A stretch of DNA of 64,000 nucleotides from the NCBI RefSeq assembly GCF_963966145.1, contig NC_091049.1, forward strand, positions 24,614,001 to 24,678,000, read 5' to 3'. Shown here in pieces: positions 1 through 10,016 of this stretch. This DNA is from Tenebrio molitor (taxonomy: Eukaryota > Arthropoda > Insecta > Coleoptera > Tenebrionidae). The translations under genes and the position numbers were made by a program. The notes under the pieces are model-generated. The model did no database searches. It was not told the origin of the DNA and worked only from the letters and a program-made list of their open reading frames with translations. Position 1 is the stretch's first letter. Every line of letters starts with the position of its first letter.

Positions 1-176
1 CATTAAGGTGGAATAATCGCAATTTTGCGTTGCCTAGGTTTCCTTTTTATCCGTAAACCTCTATAATTCTGTCCATTAGATTTGGTCCACTACATTTATT
101 AGAATGATTGTTCACGTCAGTTTGACATTTGTTATACAATTTCGCTGTGATATTTAATTCAAGTGTATCATTTAAC

Positions 177-985
177 ATGTATTCTTCCTCTGAGTACGTA
201 GATATGATTCTTACTTTTGCACGATGTGGGAACAATGCACGTGAAGCATAAGGTTGTACCGTGAACAATTTCCACAAAGACAAAGTCATTCGGATCATAA
301 AACAATCCTGAAATTAATCGCTCGGCGTCGAGAAACGGGTCAGATGCAACCAGTTCGAAGAAGAAGTTGGGGGTGCTCCAAGAAATGTAACGACTGTCGA
401 ACATGAGGAAGCCGTATTGAATGTCTTTGAGAAAGACGGCACCCGGAGTATTCGAACAGTTTCTCGTGAAATGGGTTTATCCAAGAGTTCGGTGCAGAGA
501 GTTCTAGCTGATAATAGGAGGCATCCGTATCACTATACACGAGTATAACATCTTCTGCCAGAGGATTATCCAATTAGGCGAGAGTTTTGTCTGGACTGGG
601 CTATTGGGCGATCGTTTGGCAAATATAAGTGGTGGATCTTTCCATTTGTTAAAATTCCGAATCCCCCGCTCTAGATTGGACCGTTTGAATTCCCCACAAG
701 ATTAACGGGGACAAGATATGCTCAGTTCATTGGCACGGAGCTACCTGATTTACTTGAAATTGTACCTCTTGCTTATCGCATAAATGACTGGTTCCAACAT
801 GATGGTGCTCCACCACATTTTAGCAGAAAGGTTCGGGAAATTTTGGATAACCAATATCCACAGAGCTGGATCGGTCGAGGAGGACCGCATCATTGGCCTG
901 TCAGGTCTTCAGATCTGAATCATTTATCGGCGGCTGATATGAGAGTTAGAATTCAGGAGGTTTTGTTTCAGTTACTGAAGAAATG
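177..985 (+). pseudogene. Tc1/mariner-like transposase, decayed
   Basis: This is a relic of a DDE transposase of the IS630/Tc1/mariner superfamily, which cuts and pastes DNA at TA dinucleotides. Translation from the ATG at 177 begins MYSSSEYVDMI, the usual start of the N-terminal helix-turn-helix domain in insect members. Around 361-545 follow GAPRNVTTVEHEE and REMGLSKSSVQRVLADN, the second helix-turn-helix. Further on are QHDGAPPHFSRKVREILD (second catalytic Asp) and WPVRSSDLNHL (third Asp). The section carrying the first Asp is scrambled or deleted near 600-690. Stops occur near 270, 310, 547 and 673, plus frame changes. The identification is solid because several family motifs appear in order; the exact subfamily is not determined. 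It cannot encode active protein. Confidence 0.8.
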
Positions 986-2196
986 ATAACTAACGCTACT
1001 ACAAGAAGTTTGTTACATAGAGAACAATTGTGCATACAAATGAATGGTGGTCATTTCAAACATCTGCTTTAACATTATTACTTACTTAAATAAATGGTTC
1101 TTTTTAGAATCTCCATTTTTATTGTTTTATTTCGAAGTTATTATCTTTTGCAATTGTCAAGTCTTGATGTTGATGACAGATAAACGTCAACGAATTTTTA
1201 TATCGGAAAACGTCAAAATTCCAGTTGCCCAAACATTTTATTGATTTGTGCGATATCAGAGATTTTTTGTTGTTGTTTAGCAACCGATCGGATTTTTTAG
1301 TAATACCTGAGGACGAGCTTCCGGGATTGGTGAAATTAAAAACTTTATAACTCGGTAATTTGAGCTAGCAGAAAATTTATTTTAGTCAATTTAGAGTCTC
1401 CTTTGTTGTCAGCACATGCCTGTTTTCTCTGGGGAGCCAGTTCTGGGACACCCTGTAGATTAATTGCATACATTTCCTAGTTGTTGCTTTACTTTTGTCG
1501 TGTTGTGAAAGTCAACATTTTGTTTGGAATATTAAAAAGAAAACAATTTTTGTTGCAATTTTATTTCTTTCATCCGAAGTGGACTATTGATAAGTTATGT
1601 AAAAAATACTGGATGCATTGTTACTCTACTGCTTCACAGAAGTTGAAAAACGATCGTATATTTCAAAAATAAACTTTATTTCATCCTGTGTAAAATTTCA
1701 AAACTTTTCGTGCCTCCGGCCGGAATTTGGTAAATTACGGATCTCGAAATCGTCCAGAAACACATGCATTGCCGACCTAGTCCGGCTAAAAGTAGGGATT
1801 TTGAGTTGTCATCGGTTTCGGTTGGCATTTGTTATCAGAATTCTATCAAACGTCAATGTTTGTTCTGTGGATGGCTCGTTAAAAATGTTTTTCTATTTAT
1901 AACAACGTACAAACTACAAAGAAGCAATATTTAACTAAAATTAATTAATTAAAATTACGTTTCGAGCCACTTCTTGAATATGGGCTGGTGTATTTATTAC
2001 AACAAATGTTTCAGGAAAATGTCAAAAACAAAACAAATTAATTAAATTTAATAAATGTCAGGAAACAAGAGCGATGTTGATTTTAAAATTTAAATATTTA
2101 AATGTAAGTGTTGGCAACACAAAAAAAGTCCCTAATACCAATTATTAAAACAAGTGCTTTAACAAAAATCCGCAGAAGTCGGCACGAAAAATTTTG
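986..2196. other. Non-coding stretch after the mariner relic
   Basis: No gene is recognisable here. The sequence GGACACCCTGTAG at 1447-1459 resembles the outer end of a Tc1/mariner terminal inverted repeat and may mark the right end of the preceding relic. Open frames in this stretch have no recognisable motifs. The rest is AT-rich and featureless to my reading. Confidence 0.5.
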
Positions 2197-2314
2197 TGTA
2201 TCACACGTCCAGAAACTGTTTTGCGAGCATTCGTACTTGCAATACTCGTCTATCGACTCGTATTGCAAACCGTACTCATGCTCGCAAACGTGCAGTTTCT
2301 GACCTTGTGATACA
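2197..2314. repeat. Long imperfect palindrome P1 (hairpin)
   Basis: A 118-bp near-perfect inverted repeat. The outer arms read TGTATCACA (2197) and TGTGATACA (2306). Inner matches include CAGAAACTG, TTGCGAGCAT, GTAC and TTGCAATAC, and the centre is near 2250. It lies on the 3' side of the recombinase-like exon at 2570-2739, and palindrome P2 lies on the 5' side. Function is unknown; it looks like a terminal or subterminal structure of a mobile element. Confidence 0.8.
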
Positions 2315-2569
2315 AATAACTATTACGTCATCAGTTTGAATCCGGGAAAACGCAAAAAACGGCCGCACGCCGGTTAAGTGTTGCTATAGGAAACACAAAA
2401 GTAATAATCGCAATAACAATTATTCAGGTTTAAGAAATGTTTTATTCAAAACTACATCTAAATACAAATTAACAATTTAACTATTTCGGCCACAAAGAAG
2501 ATGCATTTACTTTCTCAGACTAAAAACGTTTGTTCACAAATAAAATAATACAACCATTTAAATCAAATC
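2315..2569. other. 3' part of palindrome-bracketed unit, with AATAAA on minus strand
   Basis: This spacer lies between the recombinase-like exon and palindrome P1. The minus strand has AATAAA near 2440 (GAATAAAACATTT), a plausible polyadenylation signal for the exon upstream. Nothing else is recognisable. Confidence 0.4.
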
Positions 2570-2739
2570 TAAAAAATAGGCCAGCCAGCCGTAATTTTCT
2601 TCACATTATTTTCTGATTTCCATTTACAAAAATGGCTGAATTGTTTTTGATACCTTTCACCAGACTTGCTAGGTATTAATTCAGCACAGGCTTCTGCAGA
2701 TTTTCTTACAATTTCTGGAGGATTTGCTTTAGAAGTCAT
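2570..2739 (-). pseudogene. First exon of a tyrosine-recombinase-like (Crypton-like) gene
   Basis: The minus-strand frame starts at an ATG at 2739 with MTSKANPPEI and runs through LIPSKSGERYQKQFSHFCKW and ENNVKKIT. The pattern (I/V)P-x-KS-x-x-RY-(5-7)-F-x-x-W, followed by LAYF after a one-base frame change near 2585, matches the N-terminal core-binding region of tyrosine-recombinase-like proteins found in insect Crypton-type elements. This is family knowledge; I could not run a profile. Only the first exon is present: the catalytic R-H-R-Y domain is missing. The exon sits between palindromes P1 and P2, 184 bp from P2, which is the same design as the unit at 19.36-21.11 kb. Confidence 0.5.
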
Positions 2740-2922
2740 TTTGACGCACAAAATTATGTCAACAAAATCAACAAAATAAACAATTGCCAAACAGCCGTTG
2801 CTAATCATGTTCCGAAAATGTGACTAGATTTGGAGCTTTTGTTGAATTATTTTGAAATTAATTTCAATGTTTCTTTCAAACGAAATTTGAGGCAGGATGA
2901 AATAAAATACATAACGACATTC

Positions 2923-3029
2923 GTCCGTGAACTCTTTTTACAGTACTCGTTTCGAGTTTCAAGACTCGGCTCCTTTGTCGCCTCGTCCTTAAACGTCTAA
3001 CTCGTACTGTAAACTATGAGTTCCCGGAC
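2923..3029. repeat. Imperfect palindrome P2
   Basis: A 107-bp inverted repeat. The arms include GTCCGTGAACTC (2923) against GAGTTCCCGGAC (3018-3029), and TACAGTACTCG against CGTACTGTA. The loop is rich in CTCG. It lies upstream of the start codon of the recombinase-like exon at 2739. Confidence 0.7.
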
Positions 3030-3194
3030 TTATAACGTTAATTACTATTATTGTTGCTTCACTTATGTCCGATACTGTAAATATTTGTGCAAGTCCATAT
3101 TCAAATCTGTAGTATTATTAGAAGAATCCTTCTAATTCTATAAACTATTGATAGACTTTTTGTTTATATTTTTTATTCAAAAACTATTTATAAT

Positions 3195-3270
3195 ATTCAT
3201 TTGTTTTTATAACAACTGCTCACTAATTAATATCAAATATAAATTTAATATTACAACAGCCCCCCTTAAA
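3195..3270 (-). repeat. Copia 3' LTR start and polypurine tract
   Basis: Read on the minus strand, TTTAAGGGGGGC (3270-3259) is a polypurine tract directly followed by TGTTGTAATATT, the start of the LTR. The same LTR start occurs at 18905 on the far side of the element. The two agree for about 50 bp, up to CAGTTGTTAT, where the 5' copy switches into internal coding sequence. The distal LTR end, somewhere left of 3195, is not identified. Confidence 0.7.
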
Positions 3271-4219
3271 TTTATTTTTTCTTTATTCTATATTCTTAAT
3301 GTCTGAATTTTCTACGCAATAGTTATGTTTAAATTTTGATAGGGGCTTCGATCGGCGAGCATTTCACTCGTTTATATGTATTTAATTTCTATTTCTTTTT
3401 TTTGCAATATTTCTCGTATAAAATGATGCCTGATATCTATGTGCTTGGTTCTGGAATGTTGAATTGGGTTTTGTGCGAGGCTCCTTGCACCTTGATTATC
3501 TTTCATTATTTGAATTTGTTTATATATGTCCAACACCTCCTTTAAAAATCGTCGTAAATAGATGGCTTCTTTTGTTGCATCGGATAAACCCATATATTCT
3601 GCTTCTGTACTTGAGAGTGCTACTGTTTGTTGCTTTCTTGCTTCCCAGCTGACAGAACAATTTGCAAAAATAAAAATATATCCTGTGTAAGATTTTCTGT
3701 CGTCAGGATTCGCTCCCCAGTCAGCATCTGCAAAACCAATTATATCTTCAACATTTTTTTCGTAAACTAATCCGTAGTCCCTAGTTTCTTTTAAATATCG
3801 TCGTACTCTTTTTGCAGCAATCCAGTGTTCCTTTCCAAAACACGTATTAAATTGACTTAAACAGCTTACGGCATATTATTATGAAATATCTGGCCTTGTT
3901 GAAACTGATAAATACATAAGGGAACCAATTAAATTCTGATTTGGACACCTTGTCATCTCTTCTTTTTCTTTTTCCGTTTTTGGACACATTTGGGTCCATG
4001 GGAGTTGAAACTTCTTTTGAATTTTCCATTCCAAAACGCTTTAATAAATCATCAACATATTTCTTCTGACTCATAGTACTTTGTTTATCTTTACGTTAAA
4101 TTCAATTCCCAAACAATATTTTATCTGTCCCATATCTTTCATCTGGAAAATTTTCGCAAGATTTTCTTTCAGATTATTAATTTCTTCCATGCTGTTAGAC
4201 GCTATTATTATATCATCTA
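3271..4219 (-). pseudogene. Copia Pol: end of reverse transcriptase and RNase H
   Basis: Minus-strand segments encode IASNSMEEINNLKENL and YVDDLLKRFGMENSKEVSTP (end of the copia reverse transcriptase, about 4200-3990). RNase H follows with SVSWEARKQQTVALSSTEAE and YLRRFLKEVLDIY, ending in QHSRTKHIDIRHHFIRE (about 3690-3390). These motifs are diagnostic for Ty1/copia Pol. The frame is broken near 3960-3870. The upstream part of the same gene resumes at 8598, across the hAT-like insertion; the catalytic Tyr-Val-Asp-Asp is split at exactly that point. Confidence 0.85.
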
Positions 4220-4413
4220 TAAAGCTCGGATTCTATGCAAATTGCATATTTGTTTCTATGAAGTATATAGACAAAATTTCGGATTTTCTGGGCGTATTCA
4301 CAAATTTTGAATGAAATTACGTCATTTTGAAAATGCATATTTTGCATATTTTAAGTATCTTCAGCATATTTTAGGGAAAAAATGCATATCAGTGCATATT
4401 TCTCCAATTTTCC

Positions 4414-5648
4414 AGATTTTTTTTGTCAAAAGTATGGAATAAATTCATTAAAATAATTTTAATAAAACTTAAACATTTTTTTTTAAATCTTTGGACGAGT
4501 CACTTTTAGTTTATAAAAATACATATTTTAATACCAAACAAAATTCCAAGCAGTCATTTGTTTCCGAGTGATAACGTCATCGGTATATTTTTTTAAATAG
4601 AAACCCCCTATTTTTTTCTTGATTCAGATATCTGTTATCTTACATGAGGAAATTTTTGAGAAAAAAAATAATAAATTTGAAAAAAATAAATTTTATAACG
4701 AACAAAAACAAGTCAAAAAATCAAGTAGATAAATCAAACAATTAAATAGTACTGCGAGTTTCAATCGTTTGTGTTATTTGTTTTACAAAACGTTTTCGAA
4801 AATGGCTCATTTAACAGAAACACAACGTATAGAAATTTTCTTTTTGATTGAGTGAGGGGATAAAACTAGATAAAACTAAAACAGGAGGAATTTCTTCATA
4901 GACTTGTTTATTGTCAACAAGCTGGGGGATGGCAATTCGTACATTTAAATCCTTAATTTTAAGTATGTACTTAATAACACAGTTTTTGAGTTGTTTTTGT
5001 TCCTTATAATAGTATATAATGATACAAGTTTATAAGGAAGCCTTTAAAGCACGCGCGACGAGTTTAAGAGCACGACGCGTAGCGGAGTGCTTTTAACGTC
5101 GCAAGTGCTTTAAAGGCCCTTATAAACGTGTATCATACGCTATTTTTTATTATACCTGCACTACAATCTGAAAATCATAGCAAAAAAAGTAAATTGAATT
5201 ACCTTTTCTGAGGTAATCTATGTCATTAATCGTTAATTAATGTAGGTGAATTTGTTGTTACCTAAGCAACCTTTAAAGCTCGGCGTGCTTGAATCGCCTG
5301 TTTTCGCACGCTCAGGCGTGCTTAAAACGGCGATTCTGATGCAGGTATAATAAAAAATTTATTTTTTCCAAATTTATTTTTTTTTTCTCAAAAATTTCCT
5401 TATGTGAGATAACAAAATTTTTATACTGTCATTTAGACAATTAAAAGGGCTATCAGAATCAAGAAAAAAAAAATAGGGGGTTTCCATTTAAAAAAAACAT
5501 CGATGAAATCATCACTCGAAAATAAATGACTGCTTGGAATTTTATTTGGTTTTGAAATAGGTATTTTTATAAACTAAAATTCAAAGATTTTTTGAAAAAA
5601 AATTTGTTTAATTTTTAATGAATTTATTCCATACTTTTGCCGCTCACT
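4414..5648 (+). mobile_element. Mariner-like relic with long inverted repeats
   Basis: Arms at about 4430-4680 and 5365-5640 are inverted copies for roughly 250 bp, with shared blocks such as AAAAGTATGGAATAAATTC. The right end reads GCTCACTGTA, as in TA-flanked Tc1/mariner elements. Between the arms at 4803, ATG begins MAHLTETQRIEIFFLIE, the typical first helix of insect mariner-like transposases, then a stop. The rest of the transposase is gone. The palindromic element at 5006-5358 sits inside. Confidence 0.65.
5006..5358. repeat. Palindromic element, copy 1 (TATAATAG family)
   Basis: The left half (5006-5153) is a long hairpin: TATAATAGTAT, GATACAAG, TTTATAAGG and GCCTTTAAAGCAC are mirrored by GTGCTTTAAAGGC, CCTTATAAAC and GTATCAT. 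The right half starts TATTATACCTGCA and ends TGCAGGTATAATA, making a second foldback that re-uses the same arm. A second copy at 25317-25743 shares over 100 bp almost unchanged, and a diverged copy begins at 63796. There is no coding sequence. Class is unknown. Confidence 0.75.
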
Positions 5649-5797
5649 GTATACATATTAATAAATTTTGAATAAATAGATTAATTCTGTGAAATTTGTC
5701 TTTTTTTAAATAAGTGATAGAGCATATTATAGCATGTTTCTGCATATTTTTTGCATATTTGTGCATATTTCAGTGCATTTTTAGCTAAAAAGCGTGC

Positions 5798-6215
5798 GTT
5801 AATTTTATGATTTTTGAAAAGAGGTTTTTTTTCTGAATTCAACGATGTATCACATGTAATAATAGTTTACATAAGAATGGTAAAAAAAAATTTTTTAATT
5901 TTAATTCAAAAATAAATAAACTGTTATCTTTGAAAACAGGTTCTATTATTAATTTATTTATTACTTATTTATTAATTATAAAAATGCATTATTTAAGTGA
6001 AACCGAGCGGATAGAAGTTCTAATGATGATTGGATATGATGATTGGAGACGAAGCTGTGCTGAAGTGATGACACTTTTGATGACACACAAAAAATGAAAC
6101 GGTCATTATGTGATACAGTGTTGGATTAAAAAAAACACTCTTTATCATGAAATTAACCCCTGTTGCCATTTAAAAAAAATCAAGTTAGCTTTGTATCTCG
6201 AAAACAAATGAAGGT
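5798..6215 (+). pseudogene. Second mariner-like relic, 5' part
   Basis: An ATG at 5984 begins MHYLSETERIEVLMMIGYDD, the N-terminal helix-turn-helix of a mariner-like transposase, followed by a stop after roughly 40 residues. The block at 5798-5875 is an inverted copy of 8290-8369, and 6135-6215 is a direct copy of 8345-8428. This is therefore one end of an element whose other end lies at 8290-8535. Confidence 0.6.
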
Positions 6216-8289
6216 ATTGTAATGATTTGAATACATTGCTTTTTCCGCCAAATATTCGAACCTGCGCAAACGGTAACAAATGTGGTCGTGATCGTCATCG
6301 AATCGGAGGAGCCCTACGTTGTGATTTTCTTTTGGCGGAAAAGGTTCGGAATGCAAACGATGAGGGTTCCAGTTGGAAGAGTGCCGCAAATAAAATACAC
6401 ATGTGAGGAACGCAAAATACCTTTTATTGAAAATGCCTGTAATAACTTTGATGAAAAGAAAATTGAAACGAACCCAAAAGACAGAAACTAAGTTTAACGA
6501 AGTACAAGAAATTAACTAGTTGAGTACATCACAAAGATAAACAACAAGATGAATGCAACAATATTTAAAATAACAGAGAACGGGTACATAACAGACAAAA
6601 TGACAGGTTAAAGCTTGCAAAACAAGTAAACAAATTATAAGGCAGTTATTACAGACAGGGACGGATGAAAAACCCTCTTCAAAAACCGTATCCCAGGTAT
6701 TACTCATATTTTACAATTTGATTAATGGCAAAACAATGTTTGATTTGGAAGTACGCGGCCCAGGTACGCCAACGGGAGCTTAGAGCTGGAGGTAACAAAC
6801 TTTCGGCCGCGAGGGGACTCAGAAGAATAATCTGAATCATCTTGAAATCAAGCGACGTTTATAGATATTCGGGGTATTAATGAACGTCAGACTATTTCAC
6901 CGACCAAGCAAGAGTGACAGAGCGTTTCGGGGTCGTACGATTAGCATTCCTAGACCGCAACCGCAAAGACCTAGGTCCGCCGTCCCCAACCAACCGTTTC
7001 CGGACAAAACCCCGAAGTCTCTATAACCGTCGACGGAAGCTTCACGAAAACATCCCGACGCCGCTCCCGCAAAGACTAAGGTCCGCCCCCGCTAACGGTC
7101 TTAAATAACCGTAGCTTCCACAGAAATTTACTAAACAACCCCACGACTTCCTGATTGTCACCTAGCTCCCACAGGGGCGCACTTACAACATTTTACTTTA
7201 ACTTTTCCGAAATCTAACAACACGAAGGAAAAAAAAAACGAATTTAATTCTATCGAACAAAGCGTAACATTAAACGATGAGAAAATCCAGCAAAACAAAG
7301 CGCAACATTAAACAATGATAAAATAAGCAAAACAAAACGCAACATTAAACAAGGATAACATAAGCAAAACAAAACGCAGCATTAAACAATGAGGAAATAA
7401 ACGAGAACAAAATGCGAGGTTACATAACGATAAAATCAGAGTGCTTTAAAAAGGAATACCATACTCGCTGGCAATACTAAACAAAAATATGGCGGGTTGA
7501 GTGCCGTTAGAAAATGTTAGTGAAAGAAAAACAAAATGGACGCACGCGGTCCGGACGACGGCTACTAATTTCCGAAATTACAAGATTGCAAAAAAAAAGA
7601 ACCTCCCGGGAGAAACTTAGGGATAACGCTTAAAATTAACAAATGGGCGCTTCTTAAAGAAACCGCATGCAACAAAATGAAATCTACAACATACCCTTAC
7701 CACGTGGTCCTGGTCCCAAAAACAAAGACAACGGACAACGGACAACGAACGTGAGATAAATAATTACCCGTGTGGATAAAAAAATGAAACTGCCGGATTC
7801 TTCACGGGGACACAAAATATCTACTCGGGACGGTAGTGTAATTGGTTCGGATTTAACTTACAAATTTGAGAAACTTGGATCGCTCTTCGCAAGGTGTGTT
7901 CGTTTCGAAAAACTAAACAGAAGTGACCTACCCCCTTCAACCGCCCGCGCGAGCCCGTTTCATCCCCCCTATATTTCCGCTTTTCAACAGCGTCGCCAAC
8001 TCGCTAAGATTACCAACCCCATCCCTTAGTTCCTAGTCTAGCCGCTAGTACCTTCCCATTTGGCGCGCTCTCGTGGCGGTACCGGGAATTAAATTTTTAA
8101 ATTTTAAACTGGGTCACTACAGTATTAAACTCAAAAAAATTACAAATTATAGAATTTAAATGCCCTTAACTCCGTAGCAAATTTCAAAGAATTCCAACAA
8201 ACGGTTTGATAGGTTTAATAAAAAGAGCCTCAAACGGTAGCTACGTTTATTTATTTTTTAATTAAATTTAAAAATTTTTTTTTAGGGTT
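6216..8289. other. Unidentified insert between mariner-relic arms
   Basis: About 2.1 kb of moderately GC-richer sequence separates the two arms of the mariner relic. I recognise no protein domain. An open frame at 6282-6491 and others are short and lack motifs. A short tandem repeat lies at 7258-7440, described separately. At 8130-8215 there is a diverged direct copy of 8420-8505, so the right end is another mariner-like fragment. The block could be an LTR or other non-coding repeat. Confidence 0.4.
7258..7440. repeat. Tandem repeat, about 38-bp period
   Basis: Four to five diverged copies of a unit containing CAAAACGCAACATTAAACAA begin near 7258, 7296, 7333, 7371 and 7408; the AACATTAAAC core recurs at 7266, 7304, 7341 and 7379. 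There is no coding potential. Confidence 0.75.
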
Positions 8290-8535
8290 GTTATGTAAAC
8301 TATTATAACATGTGATACATTGTTGAATTCATAAAAAAAATCTCTTTTCAAAAATCATAAAACTAACGCCTGTTGCCATTTAAAAAAATCCTAGTTAGCT
8401 TTGTATCTCGAAAACAAATGATGGTATAAAACTGAAAAAATTGCAAAGAATAGAATTTAAATGCTCTTAACTCCATACCAAATCTCAAGGATTTCTAAGA
8501 AACCATTCTCGAGATATTTAACTGTTGCCATACTT
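8290..8535. repeat. Right arm of second mariner-like relic
   Basis: 8290-8369 is the inverted partner of 5798-5875, and 8345-8428 is a direct copy of 6135-6215. The end reads GTAGCGACCCTGTA at 8537-8550, resembling a Tc1/mariner terminus next to a TA. Confidence 0.55.
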
Positions 8536-8597
8536 TGTAGCGACCCTGTATATGCGCATATTTTGTTCATTTTTTTGTGCATATAATCCGAGCTTTA

Positions 8598-10016
8598 ATC
8601 ATCTACATACACTGCTATTAAAACCATGTTTTCTTCGTTTCCTCTTCTTGTTCTTCTCATATAGATGCATTTGTCTGTGCTGAGGTGTCTTAAATTCAAC
8701 TTCTGTAGGTTCTCATCTAATTTTTTGTACCATTGACGACCTGACTGCTTCAATCCATATAATGCTTTTTTCAATAAACAAACTTTGTTTTGGAACACGA
8801 CTTCTTCTCCAATTTCATTTATTCCTTCAGGTAATTCCATGTAAATTTCCTCATCGATATCCCCATTCAGGTATGCTGTTACAAAATCCAACTGATGAAC
8901 TATTAAATTGTATTGTGCTGCGATGGCCATTATTAGTCTTACAGAACATAATCTTGAAACAGGTGCAAAAGTTTCTTGGAAATCTATTCCTGGCAATTGG
9001 GCATAACCTTTTGCAACTAATCTTGCTTTTCGACGAGCGATCGTACCATCGGAATTAAATTTTGTTTTCAGAACCCATTTACAGCCTATTACTTTTCGAT
9101 CACTTGGGCGATCAACTATTTCCCATGTTTTATTTTTCTTTAGAGAATTAAATTCATTTTTCATCGCTTCTCTCCATTCTTCGGATTCTTGTCGTAAAAA
9201 TGCTTCTTTAATTGTTTTTGGATCTTCTTCAGTAATTTCATTTGTTCTTGAACCTTCTTTCTCTGTTATTTCTTCTTCACATGCTTGTACGTATAATTTC
9301 TTAGGTCTCCTTTCTTTCCTGTATAAAGAAATTTTGGTCTTCCAGGTTTTCGCTTTTCTCGTGTTTCTACTTCTCTTCTTTCGTTGTAATTTTCTTGCAA
9401 GTTTTTTATTTCTGTTTGATCTTCTCATTATTACTAGCTTCACGTTCTGTTTCTTCATTTTCTGGTTGATTTTCTATTGATTCATTTTCAAGTTTTCTAT
9501 AATTGTTCAAATATATTTCAACTTCTTTTTCTTTCTTCATAATATCTTCAGAAGTAAATTCTTCCTGCATCGGTTGTCCATTTATACTTCTAAATGGACA
9601 TCTATTTCTTAAATAATTTGCTGTAGAAATTGCTTCTGCCCAAAATGAGGGCGACAATTGCGATTGTATCATCATACATCTTGCCATTTTTACTAAAGTG
9701 CGATTTCTTCGTTTTGCGACGCCATTTTGTTCTGGTGTATATGCCACCGTCATTTCATGTTTTATTCCATGTTTCTCCAAATAACTTTCAAGTTCATTAC
9801 ATAAATACTCAGTTCCATTATCCGATCGAAGACATTTTATTCTTTTTCCTAGCTGATTTTCAACCATTGCCTTGTATTTAAAAAATGCACTGGCAGCTTC
9901 ACTTTTCTTCTTGATAAAGTAAATTTCGCACCAACCTGACTTATCATCAATAAACGTAATAAAATATCTTGATCCACCAATCGAGTTGGTCCACATACAT
10001 ATATCGGTGTGAATTA
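8598..10016 (-). pseudogene. Copia Pol: integrase and reverse transcriptase
   Basis: Minus-strand reading: from 10016 come HTDICMW and RYFITFIDDKSGWCEIYF (integrase, first Asp), RSDNGTEYLCNELESYL (second Asp) and YTPEQNGVAKRRNRTLVKMA, where the catalytic Glu of the usual NGVAERxNRT motif reads Lys. The reverse transcriptase follows from about 9240, with WREAMKNEFNSLKKNKTWEI, KARLVAKGYAQLPGIDFQET, QLDFVTAYLNGDIDEEIYM and LKKALYGLKQSGRQWYKKL. It ends in VYVDD, where the hAT-like element interrupts it. A frame change occurs near 9430. Domain order and spacing match Ty1/copia Pol. Confidence 0.85.

Larger units (their letters stand above)
4220..8597. mobile_element. hAT-like DNA transposon (composite, non-autonomous)
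   Basis: The element is bounded by inverted repeats: TAAAGCTCGGATTCTATGCA at 4220, and its near match TAAAGCTCGGATTATATGCA on the minus strand ending at 8597. The copia host sequence is duplicated as ATCATCTA on both sides (4212-4219 and 8598-8605). Removing the insert plus one copy restores the copia frame exactly. An 8-bp duplication is typical of hAT. Subterminal GCATATT repeats cluster at 4240-4405, 5718-5785 and 8550-8585, as expected for transposase binding sites. No hAT transposase is visible. Much of the interior consists of later mariner-type insertions. Confidence 0.75.
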
